This document shows, piece after piece, positions 1 through 11,650 of a stretch of DNA of 64,000 nt. The position numbers and the translations under genes were made by a program. How positions within the stretch are numbered: position 1 is the first letter of the stretch; every line of letters starts with the position of its first letter. The stretch comes from Apostichopus japonicus (taxonomy: Eukaryota > Echinodermata > Holothuroidea > Aspidochirotida > Stichopodidae): assembly GCF_037975245.1 (NCBI RefSeq), contig NC_092576.1:8030001-8094000 (forward strand), written 5' to 3'. The notes beneath the pieces are model-generated. The model was given only the letters and a program-made list of their open reading frames with translations. It had not been told where the DNA came from and did no database searches.

Positions 1-640
1 GATGATACTGCTGTATCATGCACAATTCCTAAGAGCTCTGTTGAAACTGACCAATGAAATTATCAGAGTTTTGTAAATGACATAGTTCCAACATGTGACC
101 GTAAGACTTTATTGTGTAACCCCCCAAAATAAAGGAATTTGTTTTTGAAAATAAACCCTTAAACATTAAGGTCTCATTCTATCAAGATCGCAACGTATTA
201 TTATTATTATTGAGAGATCTGAGGTGGCTGGAACCTCCAAAACTGAGTAATGTGAGTAAACAGCGATGACAGTTTGACCTTTTCTTGCAAAACATCAAGG
301 TGTTAAAAAAATGTATATTATATAGTATCTAGTGTGGCTTATACGTTGTGTTTTTCTTTAACCAAAACGCTAAGGAAAATGTTTTCAATACTATTATTCT
401 ACCCTGGCACATGTGATCTATGCAGTGTCTGTCTAGTATTATTTTATTTTAAAAAAAGAAAAAAAAAACACAGAGAAAGAATGGGTTTTTTTTTCTGTCA
501 GAATTAAAGATCATCCATCGTCAATAGATCTGCGAAAATTTCCAGGGAAGGAAACATTTCCAAACAAGTACCTCTGGAAAGTTTTAGCCCTATTTATAGT
601 AGCAAGCTTAAATGGACACTTGTTGTACGTGTACAGAGTA
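1..640. other. AT-rich non-coding sequence
   Basis: I see no convincing exon, RNA gene or element end here. The stretch is AT-rich with short A, T and ATT runs. Confidence 0.5.
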
Positions 641-868
641 GGTGTACAGCGTATGAGTACAGCGTATGAGTACAGAGTAAGAGTACAGCGTATGAATACA
701 GCGTATGATTACAGCATATGAGTACAGCGTACGAGTACTACATCGTATGAGTACATCGTATGAGTACAGCGTATGAGTACAGGATATGAGAACAGAATAT
801 GAGTACAGCATATATGAGTACAGCATATATGAGTACAGCATATATGAGTACAGCATATATGATTACAT
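641..868. repeat. 13 bp minisatellite (GTATGAGTACAGC) with 15 bp variant
   Basis: About 17 tandem copies of a 13 bp unit of the form GTATGAGTACAGC are seen. The units vary by single substitutions. The last four or five copies share an inserted AT (ATATATGAGTACAGC), so a 15 bp variant has spread at the right end. The open frame read on the minus strand here is only the translated repeat. Confidence 0.9.
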
Positions 869-1307
869 TGTATTAGTACAGCCAGCAGTACAAGTAGAAT
901 TCTCCTTGTGATGAATAGAATACAAGTACTGTGCCGGCTAATTAGTTCTGAGTATACAGAGAAAGAATTATGAAGTTTCTTAAATACCCATCAGCTATAT
1001 TTAATTTAGATTATAATATACTTTTAGAATAATGCTGCTGCAAGAACTAGGTTTACAAGAATGGCTAATAAGATTTACATTGATCAGAATTACCCTTTGT
1101 ATACTGCACTAAAAAGTCTCCTGCACAAATCGAGCAGAAACCAAAGAAATCCCCACAAAATACCGAACGTAAGTTAAAACTCATTGATTTACCGAGCTGC
1201 TTTATACATTCCATCCGAGCACTTAGAATATTTGTTGTAGTCTGATTTTTTATTAGCTATTCTTCTTGTTGAGGTATTATATGACTCCTCTCTTTAAATT
1301 TTTATAA
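869..1307. other. non-coding spacer between two tandem repeats
   Basis: No gene or recognisable element is seen between the 13 bp minisatellite and the ~160 bp repeat. Confidence 0.45.
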
Positions 1308-1785
1308 GTATCCTGGAAGGAAATAAAAAGAAGGAACAACATACTATAGTACAACTTGGAAACACTTGAACAATGGCACAGTTGTTTCCTTCTTTAAATA
1401 TGAGGATTCACACGAAGTTGGGTTGGATATTATGAATGTGCATGTAAGCGTAAGAAAAATTGAACATGTATACTGGAAGGAAATAAAAAGAAGGAACAAC
1501 ATAATATAGTACAACTTGGAAACAATTGAACAATGGTACAGTTGTTTCCTTCTTTAAATCTGAGGATTCACACGACGTTGGGTTGGTATTATCAATGTCC
1601 CTATGAGCGTAAGAATTTTTTTTGTATGTATACTGGAAGGAAATAAAAAGAAGGAACAACATACTATAATACAACTTGGAAACACTTGAACAATGGCACA
1701 GTTGTTTCCTTCTTTAAATCTGAGGATTCACACGAGGTTGGGTTGGGTATTATGAATGTGCCTGTGAGCTTAAAAAAAAAAATCA
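1308..1785. repeat. three-copy ~160 bp tandem repeat
   Basis: Three head-to-tail copies begin near 1308, 1468 and 1627, each opening with a TGGAAGGAAATAAAAAGAAG block. They share the internal blocks GTACAACTTGGAAACA and TTGTTTCCTTCTTTAAAT. Copies differ by a few percent. Within each unit, TTGGAAACA...TTGTTTCC and GAAGGAA...TTCCTTC are partly inverted, so each unit could form a hairpin. Confidence 0.85.
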
Positions 1786-1974
1786 CATTCCGTTTAAAGG
1801 GATCGTATAGTGGAAAAGCTTTCAAAACTTTGAAAGAAAATTAGAAACTATTGTCAAAGACATTTCACGTAAAACACTCACTTGAAAATGAAGAATTACG
1901 CACAATTTTCCGTATAGTATGTATTCTTTTTTTGCACTATTTTTTTTGCAACTGCATGTGTTCACATTTCATAA

Positions 1975-2450
1975 TATCCCTTGTCTATTTCATACATTTT
2001 AGAAAATGGTGGGGGTTCTTTTAGATAAATAGGACCAAAATATCACCCTTCCAGAAGCCGGCTCTCCTTGCCCTCCCTACCTCAACATCCCTCTATCTGA
2101 CATCATCCATATCACCCAAGAAAAACATACTTAAACACTTACATCCGCCCATAACCCATACAAATTTCTTGTCTATTTAATACATTGCAACAAAACGTGG
2201 GCGTTCTTTTTAAAATTAATAAGACCAATATACTACCCTTTCAACAGCCGGCTATCTTTGCCCTTTATACTACCTCTTCTCATCATATCCGACTCCATCC
2301 ATGTCACTCAAGAAAAACATACTAAAACACGTATGTTGATACCTGCGTATAACCCATGCAAACTCCTTGTCTATTATATACATTATAGTACACCGTAGAC
2401 GTTCTTTTTAAAATCAATAAGATCAATGTACCACCCCTTCGATTATTTTC
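1975..2450. repeat. degenerate ~190 bp tandem repeat, three copies
   Basis: Blocks starting CTTGTCTATT near 1980, 2168 and 2360 are each followed by a cATACATT..GTTCTTTT..ATAAGACCAA..CACCC..GCCGGCT pattern. The third copy is truncated. Divergence between copies is clearly higher than in the neighbouring ~160 bp repeat. Confidence 0.7.
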
Positions 2451-5397
2451 ATTTTACGTAAGGTGATTCCACCTACCCCCTTCTCCCCCATGTGGCAGTG
2501 AACATTCACGGTGTACCCGGCTACTACACAAAAGTGACAATACTCGTCTGTGACAGGACAAAACTTCAAAATTTAGTTCCAGCATATTGACGAATGTGCG
2601 ACGAATGTCTCAAATTAACTGAAAATGACATGACATAACGACAAATATGTTTACACTAAAATCACAACTTTGTAAGAAATTTTAAGAAACAAATATGTGA
2701 GAAACAAATATTAGAACTCAAAGTTCTATTTGTTATATTTAAAATATTGACAACTTTCGGTACAAAAGATCCTTTTTTAATTACGCTATACTTAAGTCAA
2801 AATTTGAAAATATTTAGAGCGCGTTTTCTCAAAACTCACATTTTGAACATTCGTCACTGCGCCAGAACGGGGACGATATTTGGCACGTAGACAGTTTTGG
2901 AAAGTCCAAAGCTTGTCAATTAAGCTAAGTCTCCGCACATAGTTGGATCAGTTTCAGTCTCCTCATTTCAGTGTCCTCATTTTTACTAGCCCTGTAACTA
3001 AGTACTGTGTACCCGGTATAAATTATACATTTGACATTTTAAACGTGTTACCGTTGACCTCTGTTCCTATGACGACCATATATTTTGATAGTATTTGACA
3101 TCGGCAAGACACCTGTGAAGGTCCCATGTCAAAATGTTTCTTCTTGAAGTCATAGCAACAAAAAATATATCCATTAGCAATAAATTTGACCTTCAAGGAC
3201 CTCTGTTCCAGGGGGCCTGCATGACAAAAGGTTTCGCGTTCGGTACCTACGCAACAAGTTTGAGTAAACTCTACTCAGCCATTTAGAAGGACTTCTGACA
3301 CAAAATTACACTTAAATATACACTTCACGTATAGCCACGTGATATTTGACCTTGGTTCCCTTGGCAACTACACATTCTGAAAGTAATTGACATTTTAAAT
3401 ATATCTGTGAAGGTCCCTTGTCAATTCCATGTTTCCTTCAGTTTGGTTTTAGAGCAAAAATTGATTTTAACTAAATTTGACCTCTGACTTTTGGCTCCGG
3501 GGGGGGGGTGGTTCTGCGAGAGACAAGAGTTTCAAAGAATAGACCCAGTCGTTAATGAGAGAAGATTTAACTCAATATTGGACACACATACACCCACACC
3601 CACACCCATTCGCGCACGCAAACGAGGGCATGTTTTTGCCAGTACCTCAGTCAGGGACTTCCGGTCACCCTGGGGTACCCCACCGTAGCTACTCAGGAAA
3701 ATCAACCATTACCAACTTTTGCTATGGCAACTTAAATTGTTGTATATGGCCCAACTGTCATAGGAACTATAATATATCATCCTCCCTATGGGGAGCGATG
3801 AGATAATTTTGCCTTTTGTTTTATTTCGAAGCGTCCAAAAAGTAGATCTCCAAGCATATCTCTTGTGGTGTGAAATTTAGTATAACTATGTTTCATACAT
3901 TTCGTCCTTTAATGGTTGGTTAAGGTATCTGCATACTTTATGCAGCGCCCCCTTTATCAATTCGCCTGACTTATCGTTAACACACCTCAGAAGAAGGACA
4001 TATAATACACATTTAGTACAATAATATATACTAAGTTAAAATCATAAAATACGGAAAGACATCTGTTCAAAATGTTAGGAGCAAATATCAGTATGTCAGA
4101 AAACGTATCAGCATGTTAAAAGTTAATGTCAACACGCAAATATGGAAATAAATATGTATTCCACAAAGCTCACTAGATCGGTGTATGAACCTGCATGATT
4201 TGTTTGATAATTTAAACTATAATTAAATACTTCATTAGTGAATGAGTAGAATGACGTGAACGCCTTTACATGATTCTGCAATCAACACTTGTATTCAACA
4301 TGATAATAAATTATTCCACCTACATATTGTTTATCGCGTGATAATGTACAGTAAGTACTATTCTTGTCTTGTCTCCTTTCTATATCTCTTGGTACCGCTG
4401 TTGAAATTTCGCTGAGACTCCAAGTCATGCATGTTAAGTTGAATACTCAACCCTTCCACTCGCTAAAATATAAACAATAAGTTCAGGGAATCTGTTTAAA
4501 CGAAACAGTGTGCAATAATTCACCAACGGCACCAGTACATGAAAGTTTACTTATTGTTCGTAGTGTACTGGTGCTGATTGGTTGGAAAATAGTTTTTTTA
4601 TTAGTGGCTTTAATGGACAGGAAATCGGAGGCAATTAACTAGTTGAACTGCCTCATGCTAACCTTTTGATAAACAAAAATGTTTTGCCATGACACAATTC
4701 AACAAATTGGTGAAACTAATTCGTCAAAAGATGCGCCTAAGAGTCAGCAAAGAATTCTTACCTGTGAAGTCGGTCGTGATCGATACTACACAATTCTAAA
4801 ATAATATAAGTGATGCGAAGCGCATGAGTATTACCCTCTTCCCTGCAGGTGTGGGGGGGCGGAAGTGGGAGGAAATATCCAAGTAGTGAATAGCGAAGTG
4901 GCTTCACACCAACTCGTGCGGTCCTTCATTATTTTTTACCGCTTTCAATGTTTCTTTTATTACCAATATTTTGGTAGAGATGTTTCTAGAAATCAATAAG
5001 CCAAACACTGTGCCATATACGTATTTCTTAGTTTACTATTTTCAACTTACATTCGCACTAAATGTTATATTTGCCAGTAGTAATATATGAGTTCCAAAGT
5101 TCATTGGTAAAAATGCACAACTAACAATTGTCCTGTAATAAAGATCGTATTGTTTGCAAGTTAACCAACGTACTTCAGAAGAACAAACGTTTAATCTCTT
5201 ATGGCGTTCATAAGAAAAAGCAGTTGCCTAGCAAGATGTGAAAGAGAAATGTAAATATAGTAAAAAATTGAGAACCTAAAATACAAACATTTACTCGCAC
5301 GCAATGCATCAAACCGAAAGTACCGAAGCTGATCAATGCACCTCATTTGGGAAAATATGTTCACTTGCGTTTTAAGACGAACTGCTCAATGACAATC
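2451..5397. other. intergenic region, mostly non-coding
   Basis: No exon could be supported. Between about 3050 and 3490 the sequence repeats motifs such as GACCTCTGTTCC and TGTGAAGGTCCC, so it is probably an old internally repetitive element. An 11 bp perfect inverted repeat (GCACCAGTACA / TGTACTGGTGC) lies at 4529-4539 and 4564-4574. Confidence 0.45.
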
Positions 5398-8300
5398 ATG
5401 GCTTTTGCCACCAAATTTGTATTCCGTTTTTGGCTTTCAATTCTCGTAGCGATTTTCTGCGGCTTGCAGTGTGAGTATTGAAACATGTGGTAGACAATTA
5501 TAATAAATAAATGTATATCTTATTTAAGTTTAAAAGGTATTGGGCTAGGTTGAAACTTTTAAGTCGTTCCTATAAAAGCCCGCAACATACGTCTTTGATT
5601 ACAACAACCAATTTTCGCTTCAAATAACTATAGGAGAATATTTACTAAACTTACTATTATCTAACTATTTTAACAAGAGGGCAATTCATAGAGTTTCATA
5701 TCCCATCGCCAGCAAACACTACTTAAATGAACATATTATTATTAGCTACTCAATCTAGCAATACCGTTTTTTAAATTAATATGACTACATAATTTTGAGA
5801 TTTTTTTTTATCTATGTCCATTTTATACTAATTTGTAACACTAGAAATATTACCAATCATTGTCAATCAGTGAAATTCTGATGTCGCGTGAAGGTAATTA
5901 AACGTAGACTAGCCCGACTTTGTCTTCTTGGGCGCTTATACGCAGGGAATAGACATAGGTTCCGCGCCTAGGCACAGTAGAAGTATACGTATCGCGCGTA
6001 CTCACGCACCTGTTCTCAAGTCATGGGCTAGACACGGACGCAAAGTGAACCGCGTCACAAAACTGCAACTTTCCCACAATGCACTCATTGTCTTTGTTAT
6101 TCAGGTGAAACCATTAGCATCGAGGATCATCATCGGTTGCATCGAATTCTTCTGAATGATTATTCTGACGATGGATTGCTATTGAGACCTGCAAACGACA
6201 CGTCGTATCCTGTACAAGTTGGATTTAGATTCGCACCATTTATTTCGAAATTGGTAATGAAGATTTGAACAATTATGGCTATTTATTATGAGTAACCTAT
6301 TTCTAAAAACAGTATAAAGTTGAGTTATTAGAACGCTTTACTTAATAATTAGGTTAGACGGGAGGGTCGGTTGTTCGGTCTGTGCAAGATATGAAACGTA
6401 TTGGATGGTACAGAATACCAATCACATATATTTGAAAACTTCATACTTGAAATGTGTACTTTACACCAATGAACCGGTCTATCATCAACAAACTCACCAG
6501 CAGGAATCAGTCATTAAATATATTACATTTTACGTTTTTCGTTCATACTGTAGCATGAACTCAACCAGGAGTTGACATTACGAGGTATGCTGGAGTTGGT
6601 GAGTATAAACATGGTAACATGTGACATGATAAGAATGTTTCATATCACAATCAGGTGATCAATTTAGAAAAACACAATCGCATCAAGTAGAGGAAGACAT
6701 GTAACGTTGCTTTTTTAAACCAGGGGTTTTTTACAAAGTATTTTGTAGTTCATATCTGACGAGTCGTCTAAGCATTTTAGCTCAGTGACAATCCTAACAA
6801 CTAACAACACATTGCGTTAACTCTTCTGCTTTATCCGATTTTTGAGTATATACTCTGTAAATGACACTTTTAAATTCAGAGTTGGGAAGATTACCGCCTG
6901 CAATGGAATCCAAGCGACCATAAAGGTATAAACGAGACCAAAATCCATTTAAGGAGATCCGACGTTTTCACTATCTGGACCCCTGAGTTAGTACTGAATC
7001 AAAGGTATATAACTTCATTTATCTGAATACAGATTCACAATTCTTTAGTATTTATGAATCAGTGATAAAAAGGCATCAACCATTTCATTAGAGCCATCTC
7101 CATGCTGAAGGTATGGTTCAATCTCGTAATGTGTATATCGGTGGTGTTTTAGTGATATTAATGCTGTGTTACATAATGGCGATATGCTGTTAATGTGGGG
7201 AAATGACTATGACAACATTTGACTAATCATACTTTTATAAAATACTTCTCACTTCTCTCACCGACACCCATTGTCTGCTCTGTGTTTCCATTCATACAGT
7301 GGAGAAATGTGTTTTAATGGTTTATTGTATTAAATGTAAGCTGGTAGGTTTGAACACAATCATAAAAGTGTAAACAATGGCAATGTATTTTCAGCTATCA
7401 AACAGACTTTGCCAGTTTTCAACCAGAGAGCTACGTTGCAAGATTAGATTATACTGGTTTGCTGCGATGGTATACGTTGGCAGTGACGACATCACTTTGC
7501 CGAATGGACCTTTTGTATTTTCCGTTAGATAAACAGACATGCTGGCTTACTTTCACCACCTGGGAATACCAGACGACTGAGGTGAGGATACGAATGCAAT
7601 GTTGTCTACCTCTATGTGAATTTAAAATTCCTTTGCAAAGGTTGGCCCCCATTTGAAGCGTCAGCTTTAACGCTTGAATTGATATGACTTTCAAGACACA
7701 ACATAGACTCTGCCATCTGACTGACTGAGGGTACAAAAGCGTTTTTTTTTTTTGCCACTTAATCAGTTTAAAACCAAACCTAAATGTTACCTGTGTAAAA
7801 TTGCTCGCCAACTGTAATTTTCCCCTTTTTTTGTTGTTACTAGTTTAACGCATTGTGATTTGTTTTATATCTATGCGCTATATAAGAACTGTTTTGTTAC
7901 TAATATTATTATTAAAATGTGGTTGACGGCCGTTCTATGGAGTGGTGTAAAGGCCTGTAGATGCTAAATGACGCATGAATGAACATCATTTTTAAATGCA
8001 TTTTGAAAATTACAACTTTACCTGCATGTTTTATAAAAGGTAAGCTATTTGGAAGGAAGTTTGGGAGGGAGTAGGCACTTGCCTTGTTTGCTACGCAACT
8101 ATATCTATCAACGATATAAAAACATGTATAAAAAACATACTACGTTCTGATAAGTATACGAAGGTACAAATATCTCTTTATTTATACAAATAAAAATGTT
8201 GTGGTTTACTTGAAGACTGCAATCACGTTCCATGAGATGAACGGGACACTGACTAAAGTGTCAAACACTACATCAAAGTTCCGTCGTCCAGAGAAATATC

Positions 8301-11052
8301 GTTCTATGCTTAGTTTGGCTACAGAGGGTTTCAATCAATCAATCAGAAGACATTTATATAACGCCAAAATCAACAAAAATTGTACAAAGGCGCTTCCGTC
8401 CGATAAGCAGATGATATTGTGCAATAACAACAAACCTATTCATTATTAAATGAATGCCTCCGGGCTAAGCCATTGTGCACGACACGAGACTACCAATGAA
8501 ACCTGATTGTTAAAATTTAATAGTGTGTTGTGTTTTATTATTTATTGATACATCTTACATCAAACATGTTATTGTAATGAATATCGAATGCATCATTTAT
8601 ATAAATAAGTATTTCATATATTCATTTCGTTTGTCAGTCGCTTAGTGTAATACGAATTGACAGAATATTTCAAGTCAAAAATGTGTGAGATAAATCGTGT
8701 AATGTAGACAAAATTAAAGTATTTTGAGACTTAAGAATATTTCTTAATCCTATTAAGACATATTGTAATCCTTAAATAAGCTTAACCAATATTTCATACT
8801 TACAGCAAGTGTTAGATGATAGTGTTCGTGTAATATCAACCAAATGATAGTATTTTGAAAGTGGGGTCATGTATTAGGGTACATTTGTAACAATTTATAA
8901 AGTAGTACGCAATTATCTTTTATCTGCAGCAAGTGTTCTATCTAATAGACGACCTCTTCAACAATGAAACGTACCTCCACTATATAGTCGATCAGAGCTT
9001 GTGGGATGTGAAAGTGTTGGATAGAGATGCTGGTAATGTATCATACGACTGTGATATTTGTGCTGGAGAGGAACAATCTCACGTCACATACGTCATCGAA
9101 CTTAAACGAAGGCATCCTATGCTTTACTTTTTTAGCCTTATATTACCGTGCTTCATTTTGTCGATCATGACGTCGGCCGTGCCTTTTCTAGACAAGGTAA
9201 AGGATGCTGATCCTTCTACCTTTGGACTGACGAACATGCTGACATTGATGGTGTTTTTGACGTATCTGTTTTCTACACTTCCTTCATCAAGTCAGACATT
9301 ATTTGGTAAGTGTAAAAGGTACTTCAGTTGTACCCGAAATTTTCATGCTTGGACGAGATCTTATATGTTTCTAGGACCTGAGACAATGCCCAGATGATTG
9401 CAATCAATGATTCGATATCTTATCTATTAATTATGGAAAATAGTTGCAAGTACATATTCGTAACGCGGAGTCTTCTTGTGCTGTTTTAGGCCAAGTGATT
9501 TATGTAATATTTTGTCTCTCTTTCTGGTTATTGAATCACTTTTTTTTCAATCATCTTCAGGCATTGCGCTGTAGGGGAACGCATGTATTTTGTAACACTT
9601 CAATGATGCTTTCGTCGACAGTGTTTAAGGATATATTATCATATACCTGACACTGATAATACAGCACGCCGTTCTACAATAGTTAACTATGTTTAAACTA
9701 TTCCGTACACACTATGGAAAATTCATTGACACCCCAAGATTCACAGTGATACAATTACGTACGGTATAATTACCGAGCGATACTGATCTTAATAATACAA
9801 ATCACCGTGTACAGCGACACGACGAAATGTTTTACACGATTCTTGCCTTAAATAATTCGATATGGCCTGAAATAAGTATCACTTACTTATTAAAAACTTC
9901 AGACGATCAAACTTGCCGGCTAGATGTAACAAGATGTAAATTTTCATTGGTATAGTGTTATAACTAACATCGTTTCAGAATCTTACACACATTGGACATG
10001 TGTAAAATACGTCCCCTATGTTATTCCAGATTAGGAAGATGGCACCACCATTGGTATTAACAGCACTGGTTTCAGGAACTATACTCTCGATATAAAGCAA
10101 AGGCATGCACTTATCCAGTGGTCAGGAGTGGTTTACATTATCTTTTCAACCCCATTAAAAAAAACAATTTGAGTTATAAGCACTTGCAATGAAAGTAAAA
10201 CTATTTTATTGCATAAATATATCTCAGAATGCAACATTTAGCTTCTAGCAAATATTTCTTTAGGTGTAAGTGGGGGACATCCTTAGATCTCACTGCATTA
10301 GAGCTGGCTTTCATAGCCAAATCACCTTCCTTTCTGTGAAAATCCGGGATCCGCGTATGGTAAGTGCAAAACATACACCATAAATTCTGTTAACTGTTGA
10401 TTGCTATTATATCCAATTTTCTATGTCTATTTTCTGTATTTTAGGTTTTTACATCATAATTGCACTCGCGGAAGGTACGGTGACCACTTTGGGAACAATC
10501 TTTTGGCTCCGATTTCAATCTGTTTCAAAGAATAACGTAGCGAGCAAAATGGCACCACAGAAGAAGCACAATCCAAATCTCGTTTCTAAACAACCAGTGG
10601 CAACAAGCCAGGATCCCGGTGTAGGTCAGGTGAAAGATGAGTCACACAAAGGAGATGAGGAAAATGGACCTGTACAAGAAGAGGAGGAAACGCAAACTAA
10701 GAGTAAAACTGAAGATGATGGTCAGGTGAAAGATGAGTCACACAAAGGAGATGAGGAAAATGGACCTGTAAAAGAAGAGGAGGAAACGCAAACTAAGAGT
10801 AAAACTGAAGATGATGGTCAGGTGAAAGATGAGTCACACAAAGGAGATGAGGAAAATGGACCTGTAAAAGAAGAGAAGGAAACGCAAACTATGAGTAAAA
10901 CTGAAGATGATGCCTGTGGAGATAAGCCTGATCAAAAACATCTTACATGGTGGAAATGTGTGCTACTTGTAATCTTAATTAAATTTACATCAACAGCGTA
11001 CTTGATCATAATATGTCTTGTTGCTGCCAAAAATTCGCATGATATATCTTAG
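5398..11052 (+). CDS. nicotinic-receptor-like Cys-loop ligand-gated ion channel subunit
   Basis: The product should be one subunit of a pentameric plasma-membrane channel. Seven exons join in frame with GT..AG borders and encode 520 residues: 5398-5470, 6105-6253, 6554-6598, 6880-7004, 7395-7581, 8930-9305 and 10445-11052. Exon 1 gives a signal peptide ending near LQC. Exon 3 is 45 bp, the size classic for nicotinic receptor genes. Exon 4 has the WEDYRLQW motif. Exon 5 holds the Cys-loop (C166 to C180, 13 residues between, with FPLD). M1 is about 256-281, M2 about 288-311 with Leu at 9', M3 about 319-343 and M4 about 489-512. Oddities are CDIC (C234, C237) where alpha subunits have adjacent cysteines, Asp then Pro at -1'/0' in place of Glu-Lys, and three 32-residue acidic repeats in the M3-M4 loop. 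Ligand and ion selectivity cannot be read from the sequence; cation conduction is inferred. Confidence 0.9.
7850..7916 (+). mobile_element. retroposon 3' tail
   Basis: The motif ATGCGCTATATAAGAACT followed by (ATT)n is typical of 3' ends of L2/CR1-type LINEs and their SINE partners. It lies in intron 5 of the channel gene. The body upstream is too degenerate to assign. Confidence 0.45.
8310..8470 (-). mobile_element. retroposon 3' end, minus strand
   Basis: Read on the minus strand, a GAAGCGCCTTTGTACAA..GGCGTTATATAAATG segment ends in a TGATTGATTGA tail. That arrangement is expected for a non-LTR retroposon 3' terminus. It sits in the channel gene's intron 5. Confidence 0.45.
10624..10911 (+). 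repeat. three 96 bp in-frame repeats in the channel's cytoplasmic loop
   Basis: Three nearly identical 96 bp units (10624-10719, 10720-10815, 10816-10911) each encode 32 residues starting GQVKDESHKGDEENGP, rich in Glu, Asp and Lys. The copies differ at very few bases, so the expansion is recent. It keeps the reading frame and lengthens the M3-M4 loop between the membrane segments. Confidence 0.95.
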
Positions 11053-11430
11053 ATAACCTGCAAATGATATAACACCGGGTTTTCAAATACATCAAAACCT
11101 GTATTTAATGTTCTAAGCATGACTCGAGAAATTTAAAGCTCTACACATAATCCGTTAGAAAGTCTATCAAATTAAAAAGAAAATCAAATCTCAATTCACA
11201 AACGTGTACCCGCATCCACAGACAAGATACTATTCGACGTTTTATTGTCTTCTTTATCGGTGATATTAACGTGTCGTAATTAACGTCTGGGTGTGATTTT
11301 GTGTAGCAGCAACTATAATATTACATTAGGGTGCTCCGGCTCCATATTTCAGGGCTCAATTATTAAATATGTAGAACAGCAGTGAAAGAGAAACTCCAGA
11401 GAGAGATATAATTGTAGAATACAAACTTGA
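11053..11430. other. 3' flank of the channel gene
   Basis: This is AT-rich and without an open exon. It probably contains the 3' UTR, but no single polyadenylation signal stands out. Confidence 0.4.
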
Positions 11431-11650
11431 TTTACTGAAAATATTGTGTGTAAAAGTAAGTTGGCCTGACGTTTCGATCGAGCAGGATCTTCTTCAGAAG
11501 CTGAATGACAAGTAACTGTAACAGAAGGGACAAAAACACGCATAGAATCCAGACAGGTTGATGAACATGGTGAGCACAAAGAGATAGATATAAGGGTATT
11601 AGTAGACAAGGGATGCAGAGAATATTGTTGCCGGAGTGAATATATTAATC
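11430..11650 (-). mobile_element. repeat with hammerhead-ribozyme-like core (minus strand)
   Basis: On the minus strand, 11463-11500 reads CTGAAGA, then a GATC/GATC helix with a six-base loop, then GAAACGTCAGGCC. Box motifs CUGANGA and GAAA followed by a GUC triplet are the conserved elements of type I hammerhead ribozymes found in Penelope-like elements and retrozymes. The same family recurs on the plus strand near 46.2-46.6 kb, including an upstream block with CTATCTCTTTGTG. One extra A lies between CTGAAGA and the helix, so catalysis is uncertain. Confidence 0.5.

Noticed and set aside
608-856. 82-residue Tyr/Ser-rich frame on the minus strand
   Set aside because: It only reads through the 13 bp minisatellite.
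9444-9650. Hydrophobic frame after M2 of the channel gene as the M3 exon
   Set aside because: The M2 exon joins directly in phase to 10445, which reads GFYIIIALAEGT and supplies M3; no extra exon is needed.
10263-10362. Possible exon ending in a GTAAGT donor upstream of the channel's last exon
   Set aside because: It needs a weak acceptor, shows no receptor similarity, and is not required by the phases.
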